DNA of 64,000 bases from Chrysomallon squamiferum (lineage: Eukaryota; Mollusca; Gastropoda; Neomphalida; Peltospiridae). Shown piece by piece: positions 50,802-63,235 of the stretch; the stretch's first letter is position 1; each line of letters starts with the position of its first letter. Both the position numbers and the translations under genes were made by a program. Under the pieces are notes generated by a model. That model saw nothing but the letters and a program-made list of their open reading frames with translations, did not search any database and was not told where the DNA came from. The stretch covers positions 9,694,586 through 9,758,585 of the forward strand of contig CM022676.1 in assembly GCA_012295275.1 (NCBI GenBank), read 5' to 3'.

Positions 50802-52169
50802 ACATACATACATATGTAAGTAGGTACATACATTAATAAATACATAAAATAAAAGCATTGTCAGTCCATATATATATATATATATAATAGAAAGCAGTTA
50901 TGAGTTAATAAACTATATGAAATGATATAACAATAATTTTATTATAAATAAATAAATAAATAAAAACATTGTCACTCCATGTGCATATGTAATACAAATG
51001 TTTAATAAACTATAAGAAATAATAATAATATAGTAATTTTATAATAAATAAATAATTTTATTGCATCACATTTTTTTTTTTTTTTTAAATATACAAAATG
51101 ATATAATACTAATTTTATTTCAAAGAAACAAAGAATCAAGAAATGAATAAATAAATAAATAACATCATGTACTTTAGAAATAAATGTGCCGAACAATATA
51201 AAGTTTAATACATTCAGTTTGTTAACAGGTTTTTTTTTTTTTTTATTGATTTAAAGTCAATGAACTAACACATGACACCAGAATAATGTCAGTGGTAGAG
51301 TTACTTTCTGTGATGCTTGCTAGAATAACCAAGGATTTGCTTTCAGAATCAACTGATGTTGTTGTTTGATACTTTTTGACTGGTAAGTTTAATATATATT
51401 TTCCAATAAAAAAAATTAAAAAAGAAAAGAAAAAAGTGCCGAAAAAAGTGAGTATATAACAGTGGTGACTTCATATGTGAACTGATTTAATTTATTTCAT
51501 GAGCTATAACATTTAAAATTTATTATATTTATACCTGAAACATATATCTGAATACAAATAATGTATATAAATTTTAAAAAAAATCAGTCATTTTAAAATA
51601 AATGTAAATTAAAAAGACAATTAGATAGAAAATAATAATAAAAAAAAAATAATATTAAAAATGAAAAATGATAGTAAACTAGATAGAAACGGATTTATAA
51701 ATATAAACTGATTAAATAAAAATAAAAAAGTAAATGAGAAATAATTATATAATGAAAATAAATAGGAAATTTATAAAGTAATAATAATACAACTAATGTT
51801 AAAACGCATACAGTAAATATTTAAAAAAAAAAAAAAAAAAATATAATGAAAATAGGATTTAACTTAAGTAACCAACATAATAAAAATTATTAAAAAATAA
51901 AATATAAAATAAAGAAGAAATCTTGATAATCAGGTCAGAATTATGACTCTGATAAGCTTTCTTCAGTCTTTCTCTAGATTAGATTTATTATGTATACTCG
52001 GTGCCTAAACTGATGTGTCACGTATTCCATTTGTTTTTATCGCTGTGATTTACATCTGAATTAAAATTTGTCTAACTATGAGATACAACTGTTGTTTGTT
52101 AAAACAATGTGTACGTTTGTGTGTGTGTGTAAAACATGTACTTCACCCACACAGATATACATAATACAT

Positions 52170-52170
<1 letters not shown>
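50802..52170. other. AT-rich DNA with short simple repeats
   Basis: Contains AT and AAAT runs. A 36-base segment at 51347-51382 has a good acceptor (TTTGCTTTCAG) and an excellent donor (CTG/GTAAGT), but has a stop in every frame, so it could only be untranslated or a poison exon. Confidence 0.45.

Positions 52171-52171
<1 letters not shown>

Positions 52172-52232
<61 letters not shown>
52172..52232. repeat. (CT)n microsatellite
   Basis: About 30 CT units. Confidence 0.97.
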
Positions 52233-52237
<5 letters not shown>

Positions 52238-52542
52238 GGTGAGTTTTTGTTTCTTATTTATTCACACAGAATATAAATAATCACATTTATACAAAGTTCT
52301 GCCCTCTCGGGGCAAAACAAAGCACATTTTTGAAAATGTAATCTTGTGTGAGTATGTTACATACTGTCACAGACACAGACACCAAGATCCACAACACAGA
52401 CTGGACTAATATGAATGAGGGGGGAAAAAAAGAAGAAGAAGAAAAAATTTCATGCCAGATACACGTAGAAGCAAATTGTCTATTTTTGCTTCTTTTCTTG
52501 AAAACTTGAAAAAGTGACTTTTCCATTTTGCCAAAAGAGAGC

Positions 52543-52647
<105 letters not shown>

Positions 52648-52649
52648 AC

Positions 52650-53720
52650 ATACTCAGACATTCATCTAGCCTTCACTCTTGCATAAGAAACATAAACTAA
52701 CCTTGTTGTTTATGAATCGTTGATGTATTTCAGACAGAGGAAATCCTGTATTGGACTGTAATACAAGAACTGTTATTTATTTTTTTTATTATTAAAGCTT
52801 ATACTGACTGATTAATTCACAAACCCCCCCTCAAACCTCTCCAAAAAACCCATTGCATAAACATGTTAAAAGTTACACACACAACATTTTTAATTTTATT
52901 TTTTCTATTTTATTATTATTTTTATTGTTATATATACACACACGCACACATGCATATATTATGAATATCAAAACTAAAACAATTAGACAAAAGCAGGAAA
53001 GGGGTTTGTATGATGTCGAGAGAGAGAGAGAGAGAGAGAGAGACGTATCAAAACATGTATACATTTATTTTAAACTATACAAACATGAATAGGTAATTAT
53101 TTCTTTGATAGTTTAATAAATTTGTAAGCTGTTACAGCAACCATAATATTGTTTAAAATAATACAAAGATTATTTATAATTACTTACAAACAGTGGAGTT
53201 ATTTGTGGAAATTTATTTTAAAACATAAAAACATAAATTACTTTCATGTTTGCTTGGTTTTTAGGGCATTTCAGATATGTTTAAGATTATGCTTCTGTTC
53301 ATATTTATTTATGTTTAACCTTCAGCCATTACAAAGAACATTGACATAACCATTGTCATGTATTTTTGCTATATTTTATTTTTTTGAAGATATATATATA
53401 TATAAATATATATATATTGAGGTTTCGCTACATATTGTAAGAAATGGCGAGCCTGTCATCACTTCCAGCTTACGACAAGTTCAGCAACCCGTTTATTTAG
53501 TGAACCTCGGTTTGTATAATAAATATTAAACAGACACTTTGATGTTAATAGTTAATGCATTTGATGCAGTTATTTATAGGAGTGTTTTTGACAAACAAGT
53601 AATAGGAATATTGTTCAAAGTACTTGTACCATGAAGATGTTTTGTACCATCCCTTCGTTTAACTTGCACCAGTTGCACTGATTCCTTCCATCCCTTTCAC
53701 AGATGCTGTGGAGATCACTG

Positions 53721-53762
<42 letters not shown>

Positions 53763-53790
53763 GCACACACACACATATATATATATATAT
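52650..53790. other. AT-rich DNA with GA, AT and CA runs
   Basis: Short (GA)n at 53019-53042, AT run at 53391-53418, and AT/CA compound repeats at 53726-53790 that abut the large inverted-repeat element. No coding exon recognised. Confidence 0.6.
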
Positions 53791-56623
53791 GGGTCATTCC
53801 GTGTCAAATCACCCAATGGTTTAAACCCGACCGTCTCAGATTTTTATGAAACTTGGTATACTTGTTGACTGGGATCCCACAGCACCAAATCTGACATTTT
53901 AGCTCAATCAGACCAGTGGTGTGGGAGATACGGCCCACGGAATTTTGAGATTTTTGCCAAAAATGGGTGTGACAACCAACCTTAGAACCCTCATATCTCA
54001 GGAACTACTGGGCCAATCTTCACAAAATTGGTATTGTTAGAAAGGCAAAATGACAAGGATACCAAATCTGCCAATTTTGTTTAGTTTGGAAAATATTGGA
54101 GTACCTTGACCTTTTGACCTTTGCTATGACCTTGAAATTGACCGTGTGGATCACGTGATCTTGAGATGACCTTTATTGAAATTTAATCTCCCACATGTTA
54201 ACTAAAACATATAAAAGTTTCCTGGGTGTAATATTTTTTTTTAGCCACAATATAGATTTAAAAATGCACATACCTGAAAAATAACACCTTTTCAGCCATT
54301 AACATCTGATTGACTAAAACCTGAATGATCAATTCTGGATGCTAAGAATCACCATCTCTCTTGATCATTGAGTAAGACATTGTAGGCCTACATGTATGCA
54401 TAAAGTTCACATATAAAAGTTTCCTGGGTATAATATTTTTGTTTAGCCTTAATAGAGATTTAAAAAAATGCATACCTGCATGGATGATTGATACAATGCA
54501 TTACAATGTACATTTTCTCTGAGACTAAAACTCATCTTTGGAGTTAAAACCCACCTGACATGTCTGAAGGAATGCCTGAAGGATATGAAAAGATGCCAAA
54601 TGGCATGACATGTTCTACACAATCAGGCTCAAAGGGTTAACAGGAAGTAATGCTTCAGGCAGGTCAGGAGCTCCTTTAGATTCCCTGGTGCAATCCCCAT
54701 TGAGCACATGGCAATTTGAAGTTTAAGACAAAGAAGTTTCTTCATCTGCATTTCTTTGACAATCTGAAGCTTTTTAAGTTGGACACAATGTCAGATGTTG
54801 ATATATAAACAATATTTTTATTTCATAAAACCTGTTACGTAATTTTATCATGTCATGTGGGCCTTGCCATTGGTTTTGAACAAGGTTTCAGTCAACAGTA
54901 CAACCCAGTCTGAAATCAGATGTCATCAAGTGATGCACTGCATAATGTATTTGTACACCAAGTCTTCGGCACAGATTATGAATAAGGTCTACTTCACCTT
55001 AATAAACTGTGATTTATACTTGAGAAGATTGACATAAATGACTAAGACTTGTGGGCCTTTGGCAATATCACATGTACTCTGCTGCCATTTTATGACCTGC
55101 TTAACTTTACTGAAAGGGTTTCAGGATTTGATTTAATATTTAGGAAAGCACTGACTTTGTTCTATTGAACAATACTGAAAATCCTTATTTCTTCCAGAGC
55201 TAACTGCAGCTTTAACTCTCCTAAAAATGTGTGTTATCAACACCATCATATCAAAAAGGAGTTGTTGCGAAGTGTATGGAAAACTGAGGAAATCGAACTC
55301 CTCACTCTTTGAAGTGGGATCAAAACACAGGACATCAAGAGTATCATGAACAAGAACTTTTCATCAAATTTTCAACATCGCAGAAAAACTGTTGTGATCC
55401 CCTTAATCGCCACCCTGAGCAAGCATGCACTAGATCTTTAAGAATTGTTAGCATGGGCACTTACAAATGCTTAGTAAATCCTCCAAAGACACTAGTGTCA
55501 GGAGACAAGTTGTGCTGTGACTGTCTGATTACCCTTCAGAAATCAAAGGTCCTGCAGAGGATGGCTTTAGTATGGGTGGTACTACAATGGGAGAATTTGG
55601 TGATAACTTGCCAGACAAACCCGCTGGTTGTTGTTTCCCCAGAAAAGGACTTTGATTTGAATTACATTCTGTTGAGTTTAGGCGAAACGCCTGTCAAACT
55701 CCATTCACTAGCACATTCCAGTAAATGAATAAAAGGACAGAAAAAACTAGCATCAGCTACAGTAACATTAAAATGACATCTTAATGTCTGAATCCTATCC
55801 AGAGCGTGTGCAAATCTTGATTTTGTCACCCTTTACCATTGAAAGGACAATGAATTGAAGGAGGAAATAATCCAATTTTATGAAAGTGATGAGAACAGTA
55901 GAATGTGTCTGGGAATGAAGGATACAGTGAGCATTTGAAACAAACATAGTGAGAAGGTTAAGCATCAGAAACACCTAGTTCTCTCAAATTTATGTGAACT
56001 TTATACATACATGTAGGCCTTCAATGTCTTACTAGATGATCAAGAAAGATGGTGATCCCTAGCATCCAGAATTGATCATTCAGGTTTTAGTTAATCAGAT
56101 GTTAATGGCTGTAAACGTGTTATTTTCAGGTATGTGCATTTTTTAAATCTATATTGTGGCTAAACAAAAAATATTACACCCAGGAAACTTTTATATGTTT
56201 TAGTTAACATGTAGGAGATTAAATTTCAATAAAGGTCATCTCAAAATCACGTGATCCACACGGTCAATTTCAAGGTCATAGCAAAGGTCAAAAGGTCAAG
56301 GTACTCCAATATTTTCCAAACTAAACAAAAATGGCAGATTTGGTATCCTTGTCATTTTGCCTTTCTGACAATACCAATTTTATGAAGATTGGCCCAGTAG
56401 TTCCTGAGATATGAGGGTTCTAAGGTTGGTGGTCACACCCATTTTTGGCAAAAATCTCAAAATTCCGAGGGCCGTATCTCCCACACCACTGGTCTGATTG
56501 AGCTAAAATGTCAGATTTGGTGCTGTGGGATCCCAGTCAACAAGTATACCAAGTTTTATAAAAATCTGAGACGGTCGGGTTTAAATTTCTTTTTTTTTTG
56601 GGTGATTTGACACGGAATGACCC
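53791..56623. mobile_element. 2.83-kb DNA transposon with about 620-bp terminal inverted repeats
   Basis: The left arm (53791-54412) starts GGGTCATTCCGTGTCAAATC, and the right arm (55991-56623) is its reverse complement with only scattered differences plus one A-run insertion. The arms contain no open frame. An internal duplication of CATATAAAAGTTTCCTGGGT occurs at about 54209 and 54409. The element inserted in an AT/CA microsatellite; ATAT flanks both ends, so a TA- or AT-type duplication cannot be distinguished from flanking sequence. The middle (54413-55990) carries a short open frame and no recognisable transposase catalytic domain, so the copy is probably non-autonomous. The superfamily is not assigned. 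Near-identical arms suggest recent activity or gene conversion. Confidence 0.85.
55309..55728 (+). CDS. Element-borne open frame with Cys/His motif
   Basis: An open stretch of 140 codons inside the inverted-repeat element, with no good ATG at its head (the frame opens after a TGA at 55285). It encodes CCDPLNRHPEQACTRSLRIV then a GDKLCCDC segment. The spacing of Cys-Cys, His and a later Cys-x2-Cys looks like a small zinc-binding domain. The rest is not recognised. It might be a degraded exon of the element's own protein or a captured host fragment. Confidence that it is expressed is low. Confidence 0.35.
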   Translation: MKWDQNTGHQEYHEQELFIKFSTSQKNCCDPLNRHPEQACTRSLRIVSMGTYKCLVNPPKTLVSGDKLCCDCLITLQKSKVLQRMALVWVVLQWENLVITCQTNPLVVVSPEKDFDLNYILLSLGETPVKLHSLAHSSK

Positions 56624-56875
56624 ATATGTAGTAAGCAAAATATAGACTCAAGGACAATTTCGTTTTTTTTTAACCTCATAAATTTTTTTTCTTCTTGTCG
56701 TCATCTCCTTTTCTATGTGTTATTTTTATTTCGTAATATGTCATGAAATGTCACCTAAAGTGATATGGATGAGTAATTCCATTTCATTTTTTACAAACCT
56801 GACACAAAGCAATGATTAGAATGGAAAAACGTGTTCAGCAAGCAATCGTAATATCTCCTTGATGATTATAGGCAG

Positions 56876-56950
56876 TCTTCAGTTTCGGAACTTTCCGTGA
56901 GTTACAATCTGGTGATGGCTTATATACAAGATGAAGAATTAATCAAAATG
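56876..56950 (+). CDS. Inferred second coding exon of an unrecognised gene
   Basis: After acceptor ATTATAGGCAG (AG at 56874-56875), 25 codons are open and read SSVSELSVSYNLV then MAYIQDEELIKM. They end at donor ATG/GTAAAG (56950/56951), phase 0, matching the phase of the exon at 50004. Composition (acidic, helical-looking, no simple repeat) is unlike the surrounding non-coding DNA. The acceptor has a weak pyrimidine tract; a second AG seven bases downstream would give the wrong phase. The exon starts only about 250 bases after the end of the large inverted-repeat element. No family was recognised. Confidence 0.45.
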
Positions 56951-58036
56951 GTAAAGATAAGTAGAATTTTTTTAAAACCTTGTAAAACTAGAGTCTGTGA
57001 TTCGCAAATCATTTAACTTTGGTTCTGATGGGAAGTAGATTAGTGAATAGACGCTTGGCAAGATGCATTGTGGGATGTTATGTGCTTTTGGAGAAGAGAT
57101 TTTCGATATTTATTCATGGGATTCTGGTTATCATGAAGAATAGCCGAGTGTTGTTCATCTTGCAAACCTCAAAGGAGAACTGAAACCCATGGCCTCACAT
57201 AGATGGGTAGTTTTCATGAAGTACGATAATCAATTTTAGAGCTCTGTTGATCATGGGAAATAGCCAAAGGTCAAATCTTAAGGGTACTGAAAGTTGGTTA
57301 CTTTCATCATAAATTATGTATATTTATCATATGGATAGATTATAAGTTTGTATCATGATATTTATATATTTTTAAAATTATGTCACAGTACATTAAGATA
57401 GATAGGTTTACATTTATATCATAGATTATTGTACATACGTACAGAGGTGCTGCATGGATACATATAAAGACACACACACACACACACACACTCATGTCAA
57501 TAAATATATATATACTTTTATACTGTCATGTTTACGTATATCTTGTTATTGATATCTTTATGAAAATAAAGTCTGCAATAGGAAAAATCCAAGAGTACAC
57601 ATGAAGGGGATTGAACCGGTAATCCATCACGCTTGAAACCATCATTCAAACTGCTCAGTATCAGTCCATTCGTGTACTGTGTATCTTGTTTTAGTGTATC
57701 TTGTTCTAGTGTATCTTGCTCTCTCGACAATATTGATCTGGTTTGTGTCTTATCTTTCCTTGTTTAAATGGCTAGAGGAACAGGATAGAGTACAAATTAT
57801 TTACAAAGCATACAAGATGAAATTACACTGTAAGTAATTCTGACAGGAAAGAGAGAAGATGGAATGAAAGGAAGATAAAAAAAAAAAAAAAAAAAGAAGG
57901 TGATGAAGTTTGCAAAGCATAAATTTATTTGTAATTAATCTCAACAGAATGGAAAGAAAGAGAATGAAGAAAAGGAAAGAGAGAAGAATGAAAGGAAGGA
58001 AAGAATGACCTGAAGGGAAAATAATTAAAATTTATG
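56951..58036. other. Non-coding DNA with a possible tRNA-derived SINE remnant
   Basis: On the minus strand, GGTTCAATCCCC (about 57608-57619) resembles a tRNA box B, with TGAGCAGTTTGAATGATGG roughly 35 bases upstream as a very weak box A. Three CAAGATACACTA-type repeats follow at 57677-57722. Diverged duplicate blocks with ATCATG(A/G)(A/G)(G/A)AATAGCC occur at 57131 and 57250. No complete SINE can be delimited. Confidence 0.25.
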
Positions 58037-58905
58037 GAGTATCAGTCTGTTAACAGTGGATATCAGTCTGTTAACAGTGGATACCAGTCAGTTAACACTG
58101 GATATCAGTCTGTTAACACTGGATATCAGTCTATTAACAGTGGATATCAGTCTGTTAACATTGGATAACAGTCTGTTAACATTGGATATCAGTCTGTTAA
58201 CAGTGGATATCAGTCTGTTAACATTGGATAACAGTCTGTTAACATTGGATATCAGTTTGTTAACACTGGATATCAGTCTGTTAACATTGGATATCAGTCT
58301 ATTAACATTGGATAACAGTCTGTTAACATTGGATATCAGTTTGTTAACACTGGATATCAGTCTGTTAACATTGGATACCAGTCTGTTAACATTGGATAAC
58401 AGTCTGTTAACAGTGGATACCAGTCTGTTAACACTGGATATCAGTCTATTAACATTGGATAACAGTCTGTTAACATTGGATATCAGTCTGTTAACACTGG
58501 ATATCAGTCTGTTAACACTGGATATCAGTCTATTAACATTGGATAACAGTCTGTTAACAGTGGATACCAGTCAGTTAACACTGGATATCAGTCTATTAAC
58601 ATTGGATAACAGTCTATTAACATTGGATATCAGTCTATTAACATTGTATATCAGTCTATTAACATTGGATAACAGTCTGTTAACAGTGGATACCAGTCAG
58701 TTAACACTGGATATCAGTCTGTTAACACTGGATATCAGTCTATTAACATTGGATAACAGTCTGTTAACAGTGGATATCAGTCTGTTAACACTGGATATCA
58801 GCCTATTAACAGTGGATATCAGTCTATTAACATCGGATATCACTTAGCATATAGATATCAGTCTTTTAACACTGGATATCAATATGATAACAATAGATGC
58901 CAGTC
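58037..58905. repeat. 21-bp satellite array, about 40 copies
   Basis: The unit is GATATCAGTCTGTTAACA(C/G/T)TG. Most copies keep both GATATC and GTTAAC palindromes; common variants are GATAAC, GATACC and CTATTAAC. Since 21 is a multiple of three, a 263-codon frame with heptads LDISLLT remains open across the array, but it lacks coding character. Confidence 0.97.
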
Positions 58906-59359
58906 AGCATGAGGATTTGAACCAAGATTCTTTCTGTTTTAAAATTCGCAAAATAATGAGTGCAAAATTTTACAGCAGAGAAGAAAATCACAAGCTGTAT
59001 TTACAGGCTGTTAAAAAAAAAAAAAAAAAAAACCTGTGCAAGATATCAGTGACATTTGAAATAACATTCTTTGTTTTCTTTCTCATGATCTTTTCATGTT
59101 GTAAGCTAAGGTTTATTTTTTATTTTTTATTTGATATGAGCATTACAGACATACACGTGCTGCTGCTCATGCATTCTGCTACCACTGACAGTTTTTGACA
59201 GTTAATATAGATACAGACATGCATGCTATGCAACACTGTTTTGCTTTTGCATACAAATAGACACACTTGAATGCATGCATGCATGCATGCAAAACAGAGA
59301 GCATTCTATTAGCCAACGAAGAAATGCAAGCTTTAAAACAAACAGCCGATATATTCTGA

Positions 59360-60060
59360 TCGGTATGTACCAGCATTCATAAATATGTAGTATATATATA
59401 TATATATACATGCTTATATACACATATATCCCACATGTGCATAAGCACACACACATACACAAACACATACATATACACACACAGTGAACAAACAGAAACA
59501 TTTGTGTACACATTGATATATTTACAGTTATACCTATCTATACCTACCAACATCTATGCATACACAAACACATACATAAACACATACATACATACATACA
59601 TACATACCACATGTATAGGCACATGTTTATGCATATGCACAGACCCATGCGCACAAGCTCATCTGTATGTACATACATGTATACAGAACAGAAGAATGTG
59701 TTTATATAATTGGAAAGTTAAAGTGACAAGCTGCCAGGGAAATTCGGTCAGGGTTAAGATGAAAATTTCTGACCTCATTCTTAGGATACCTTCAGGATAT
59801 ATATATATTGTGTGTGTGTGTGTGTGTGTGTTTGAGAGTATTATATTTCTTATCTCATTCTTACAGTACACCCAAAATACTTGTGTACACACACACACAC
59901 ACTAACACACACACATGTACACGCATACATACATACATATATGTAGACACATACACTAACACACACACATGTACACGCATACATACATATATGTACACAC
60001 ACACACACACATGTACACACACACACGCACAAGCACATGTACACGTGTACAGACCTAGGT
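59360..60060. repeat. CA/TA-rich simple-sequence region with local duplications
   Basis: CA, TACA and AT repeats dominate, with a duplicated segment holding CTAACACACACACATGTACA and CGCATACATACATA (near 59903 and 59955). No genes; open frames on both strands are repeat artefacts. Confidence 0.85.
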
Positions 60061-61087
60061 ATGTGAATATGCGAGTGCTTGTGTAATTATTGTATGTGTC
60101 ACTTTCTGTTCGGCCCAGACTTCCTTTCTTTCTCTCTCTCTTCTCATCTTTATATCTGTGTATCTCCTCGCTCGTTCTTTCTCTCAGTCTGTCTCATACC
60201 GTCTCTCACACTCTTTCTTTTGTCTCTGTCTCTGTCTGTCCCTCTTCAGGTGTCTGTGTGTGTTCAGGCAACACACCAGGACAGGTAAACACAACATTTG
60301 TTTTCACGTTTAAACAGAAAACAACACTGCCACACAAACCAGGTTAAAAAAATTAACTTCATTATTTTATTTCTGCAAAAAAAAAAAAAAAAAAAAAAAG
60401 CCATGAACTGAATAATACCCATAAAAAAACCCAAAAAAAACATTTCTGAAGTTTATATTCCAAATATTTAGTTTTCAAATCATTGTCAAACTTCTATTTG
60501 TATCTTTCACAGGCTTCTTATACAAATTCATTTTTTCAAATTATTCATTATTCTCAGAGATTTTATTATGTAGCATATAATTTTGAGTGTGCAGTCTGTC
60601 TATCCTTTCTGTACTTTCAACAGATATTGTTAAATAAGCCATGTGAATATTATGTATCCTACATTTAACATTTTGTTGTTAAAAGTTTTATCGTTTGGTT
60701 GCACCTATTGTTCATTACTGTACTGTGTGAATTATTGATTGGATTAGCCTTTTCGAAATTTTCCCATGCTGCATTGCACTCACTGATGAACAAACACTGT
60801 CTGAAGAGAAAGCTACTGAACTATGTACATGTGCTGTCAAAAAAGTAAAAAAAAAAAAAATGTAATTGTTTTCCTTAAGGATAAAAAAATATTCATTTTT
60901 TGTTACATTTGAAACATAAAGGTATGTGTGCATGTGTATGTGTATTTGTGTATGTGTGTATGTATGTGTGTGTGTGCATGTATATATATGTGTGTGTGTG
61001 CGTGTATGCATATATGTATATGTATTTATATGCATTTTTGTATGTATGTGTATATGTGTCTGCCTATGTTTATGTATGTATGATTGT

Positions 61088-61120
<33 letters not shown>

Positions 61121-61218
61121 ATTGTAAGTATGTGTTTATATATTTGTGTGTAAATGTGAGTATGTATGATCGTAAATGTGTATGTGTGTAATTGCAAGAT
61201 TTTAATTATTTGTGTGTG

Positions 61219-61257
<39 letters not shown>

Positions 61258-61502
61258 CGCATGTTGTGTGTGTGTGTATATGATTTTAATTATGTGTGTG
61301 TTGTATTGTTTACAGATTCAGATATTTTTTCTTGCACAGATGCATACACTAATACTGTAGTTATTTACTGTATACACTTATTTTATTAATTTTGATATGT
61401 GAATTGTATAGTTGTGACATCACTGCTTTTGTTTTGTGTGTGTGTTTGTATATAGAAATATTTATTTAGGATATACTTTTACTACACAGTCTTCATTTCA
61501 TA
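60061..61502. other. Non-coding DNA with T/C-rich and GT-rich stretches
   Basis: A pyrimidine-rich tract (60118-60248) ends in CTCTTCAG, followed by 35 bases (60250-60284) and donor CAG/GTAAAC. This possible small exon would break the phase of the flanking inferred exons. Poly-A lies at 60378-60399 and GT-rich repeats run through 60920-61300, including (GT)n at 61219-61254. Confidence 0.5.
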
Positions 61503-61677
61503 AATATGCTCTCTTTCTCTCTCAGTCTCTTTTTATTTTTCTCTTTCTCTTGTTCCCTATCTCTGTCTTTCTTTCTCTCTCATTTTCTTTCTATCTCATT
61601 TCTCTCTCTGTTTCTCTCTCTCCATCTCTCTCTCCATCTATCTTTCTCTTTTTCTCTCTCTCTTTGTCTCTTTCTTG

Positions 61678-61767
<90 letters not shown>

Positions 61768-61776
61768 CTCTCGCAG
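61503..61776. repeat. CT-rich tract ending in (CT)n, adjacent to a splice acceptor
   Basis: About 270 bases of pyrimidine-rich sequence, with a near-pure (CT)n at 61682-61763, run directly into GCCTCTCTCGCAG. Confidence 0.95.
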
Positions 61777-61818
61777 TATAACCACAGAAATAATATATCC
61801 AATATAGTGTATATGAAG
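61777..61818 (+). CDS. Inferred third coding exon of an unrecognised gene
   Basis: A 42-base segment has a strong acceptor (CTCTCTCGCAG, AG at 61775-61776) and a strong donor AAG/GTAAGC (61818/61819). Only phase 0 is open, encoding YNHRNNISNIVYMK. This phase agrees with the exon ending at 56950. The pyrimidine tract is a CT microsatellite. The product is not recognised. The evidence is splice quality plus frame; transcript data would settle it. Confidence 0.4.
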
Positions 61819-62821
61819 GTAAGCTTCTAGTGGTAACAGCTATGCAAATGAGGAAAGATAAATTCTAATTCACACAAACCACTCAACAGCTGCTGAACTG
61901 GGTCTGCTGTTTTTTTGTTGTTTTTTTCAATTTCCTAAGAAAGGTTTTGGGTGTTATTTCAATACACGACAACTTCAGTTCCCACGAGTGAATTGTATTC
62001 ACAGTTTAGAATCCAAATTTTCAATTCCCCCGTTCAAACTGTCGGAAGATATTACTAATTTTGGTAGTCGATATTAATAAAGTTTACCCCCCTCAAATGG
62101 CGTTATGATGATTAATTATGTGCGAATTTAAGTCCGTGTAAAATGCAGCTAAATGTTGTTGGTTTTTTTTTTTTTTTTTTTAATCAATGTATGTCTATCA
62201 GTAATAGCAAATTTTATTTAAAACATATGTAGATCAATTTAAAAAGAAAATAGATTGCAAAGGAAAAAAGTATTCATAAAAAAAAAAAAAAACACATGTA
62301 TTTGTGCACAGGTTTGCTATAAAAGATTTCTTATAATAATAAAAAGTGAAATATAAAAAAAAAATAATATACATTTTTTTTTTCTTTTATATTTTTCAAA
62401 ACAAATTCTGAAAATAAATAAAGAAAACATTTTAATAAGTAAACTACTAATGAAAGCAAAGAGTCAACAAGAAGAAATATGTCAAACCTTTTTTTTTTTG
62501 TGTGTTTAGTTCTTGATATGTACATTTTGGCTTATTTCATTTTTTAGTATCAAAAATTCCTAATTCCTATAAACAGTTTTTATTACATATTTATTGTGAA
62601 AATTTTTTACTGGTAATTTTTTAATTTTTTTTTTTATAATTGTTGTTTTTTACCTTTTTGCACTCACACACATATACATTCACACATACATCATACATCA
62701 TACCCCCCACACACCACACACACACATGCATGCAGAAACACACAAAAAACACACTTGTTCAGACATACACACACACAGACACAAACACAAACAACACCCA
62801 AACGCAGAACACATTCAAAAT

Positions 62822-62825
<4 letters not shown>
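61819..62825. other. Mostly AT-rich non-coding DNA
   Basis: The part at 61840-62150 is more complex and includes ATGCAAAT (61841-61848) but holds no recognised feature. The rest is A/T runs and scattered CA. Confidence 0.5.

Positions 62826-62879
<54 letters not shown>
62826..62879. repeat. (CA)n microsatellite
   Basis: About 27 CA units. Confidence 0.97.
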
Positions 62880-63235
62880 ACATACACATACACACACATG
62901 ACACACAGAAGAAACCAAAAGTACAGTCATTTCACTTGTCACATGTGGCTTGAACTTAAAAACGTTTATTTGAAGTGACACCATTGTAACATATTGCCTC
63001 ATTCTGCACCCACTGCTCATTCAACTCTCACTGTGAATTTAGTTACCTTTTCAAACTGAGAGAAACCACATCAAGAACAGAAGACAGACACCAAAACCTT
63101 TTCAGAACACTTGTTTGGGGAAATGGTTGGAATGGGAATTAATGGAATAGGTGAAATTGGCATTTTCTGCAGCAAACTCTCTTTCTATGTAGATGTAGAG
63201 TGCTTATCAAATAGGCAAGGATCAGAAGAATACAG

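Noticed and set aside
56883-56950. Alternative acceptor CTTCAG seven bases into the inferred exon
   Set aside because: It would require a phase-1 upstream exon, whereas the inferred first exon ends in phase 0.
58056-58847. 263-codon open frame of repeated LDISLLT heptads
   Set aside because: It is an automatic result of a 21-base satellite with no stop in one frame; there is no signal, flanking exon or non-repeat coding sequence.
58037-58905. CRISPR-like array
   Set aside because: Contiguous 21-base repeats with no spacers, in a eukaryotic intron-like setting.
58880-58920. tRNA-like box B on the minus strand (GGTTCAAATCC)
   Set aside because: No box A at the right distance and no cloverleaf; at most a SINE scrap.
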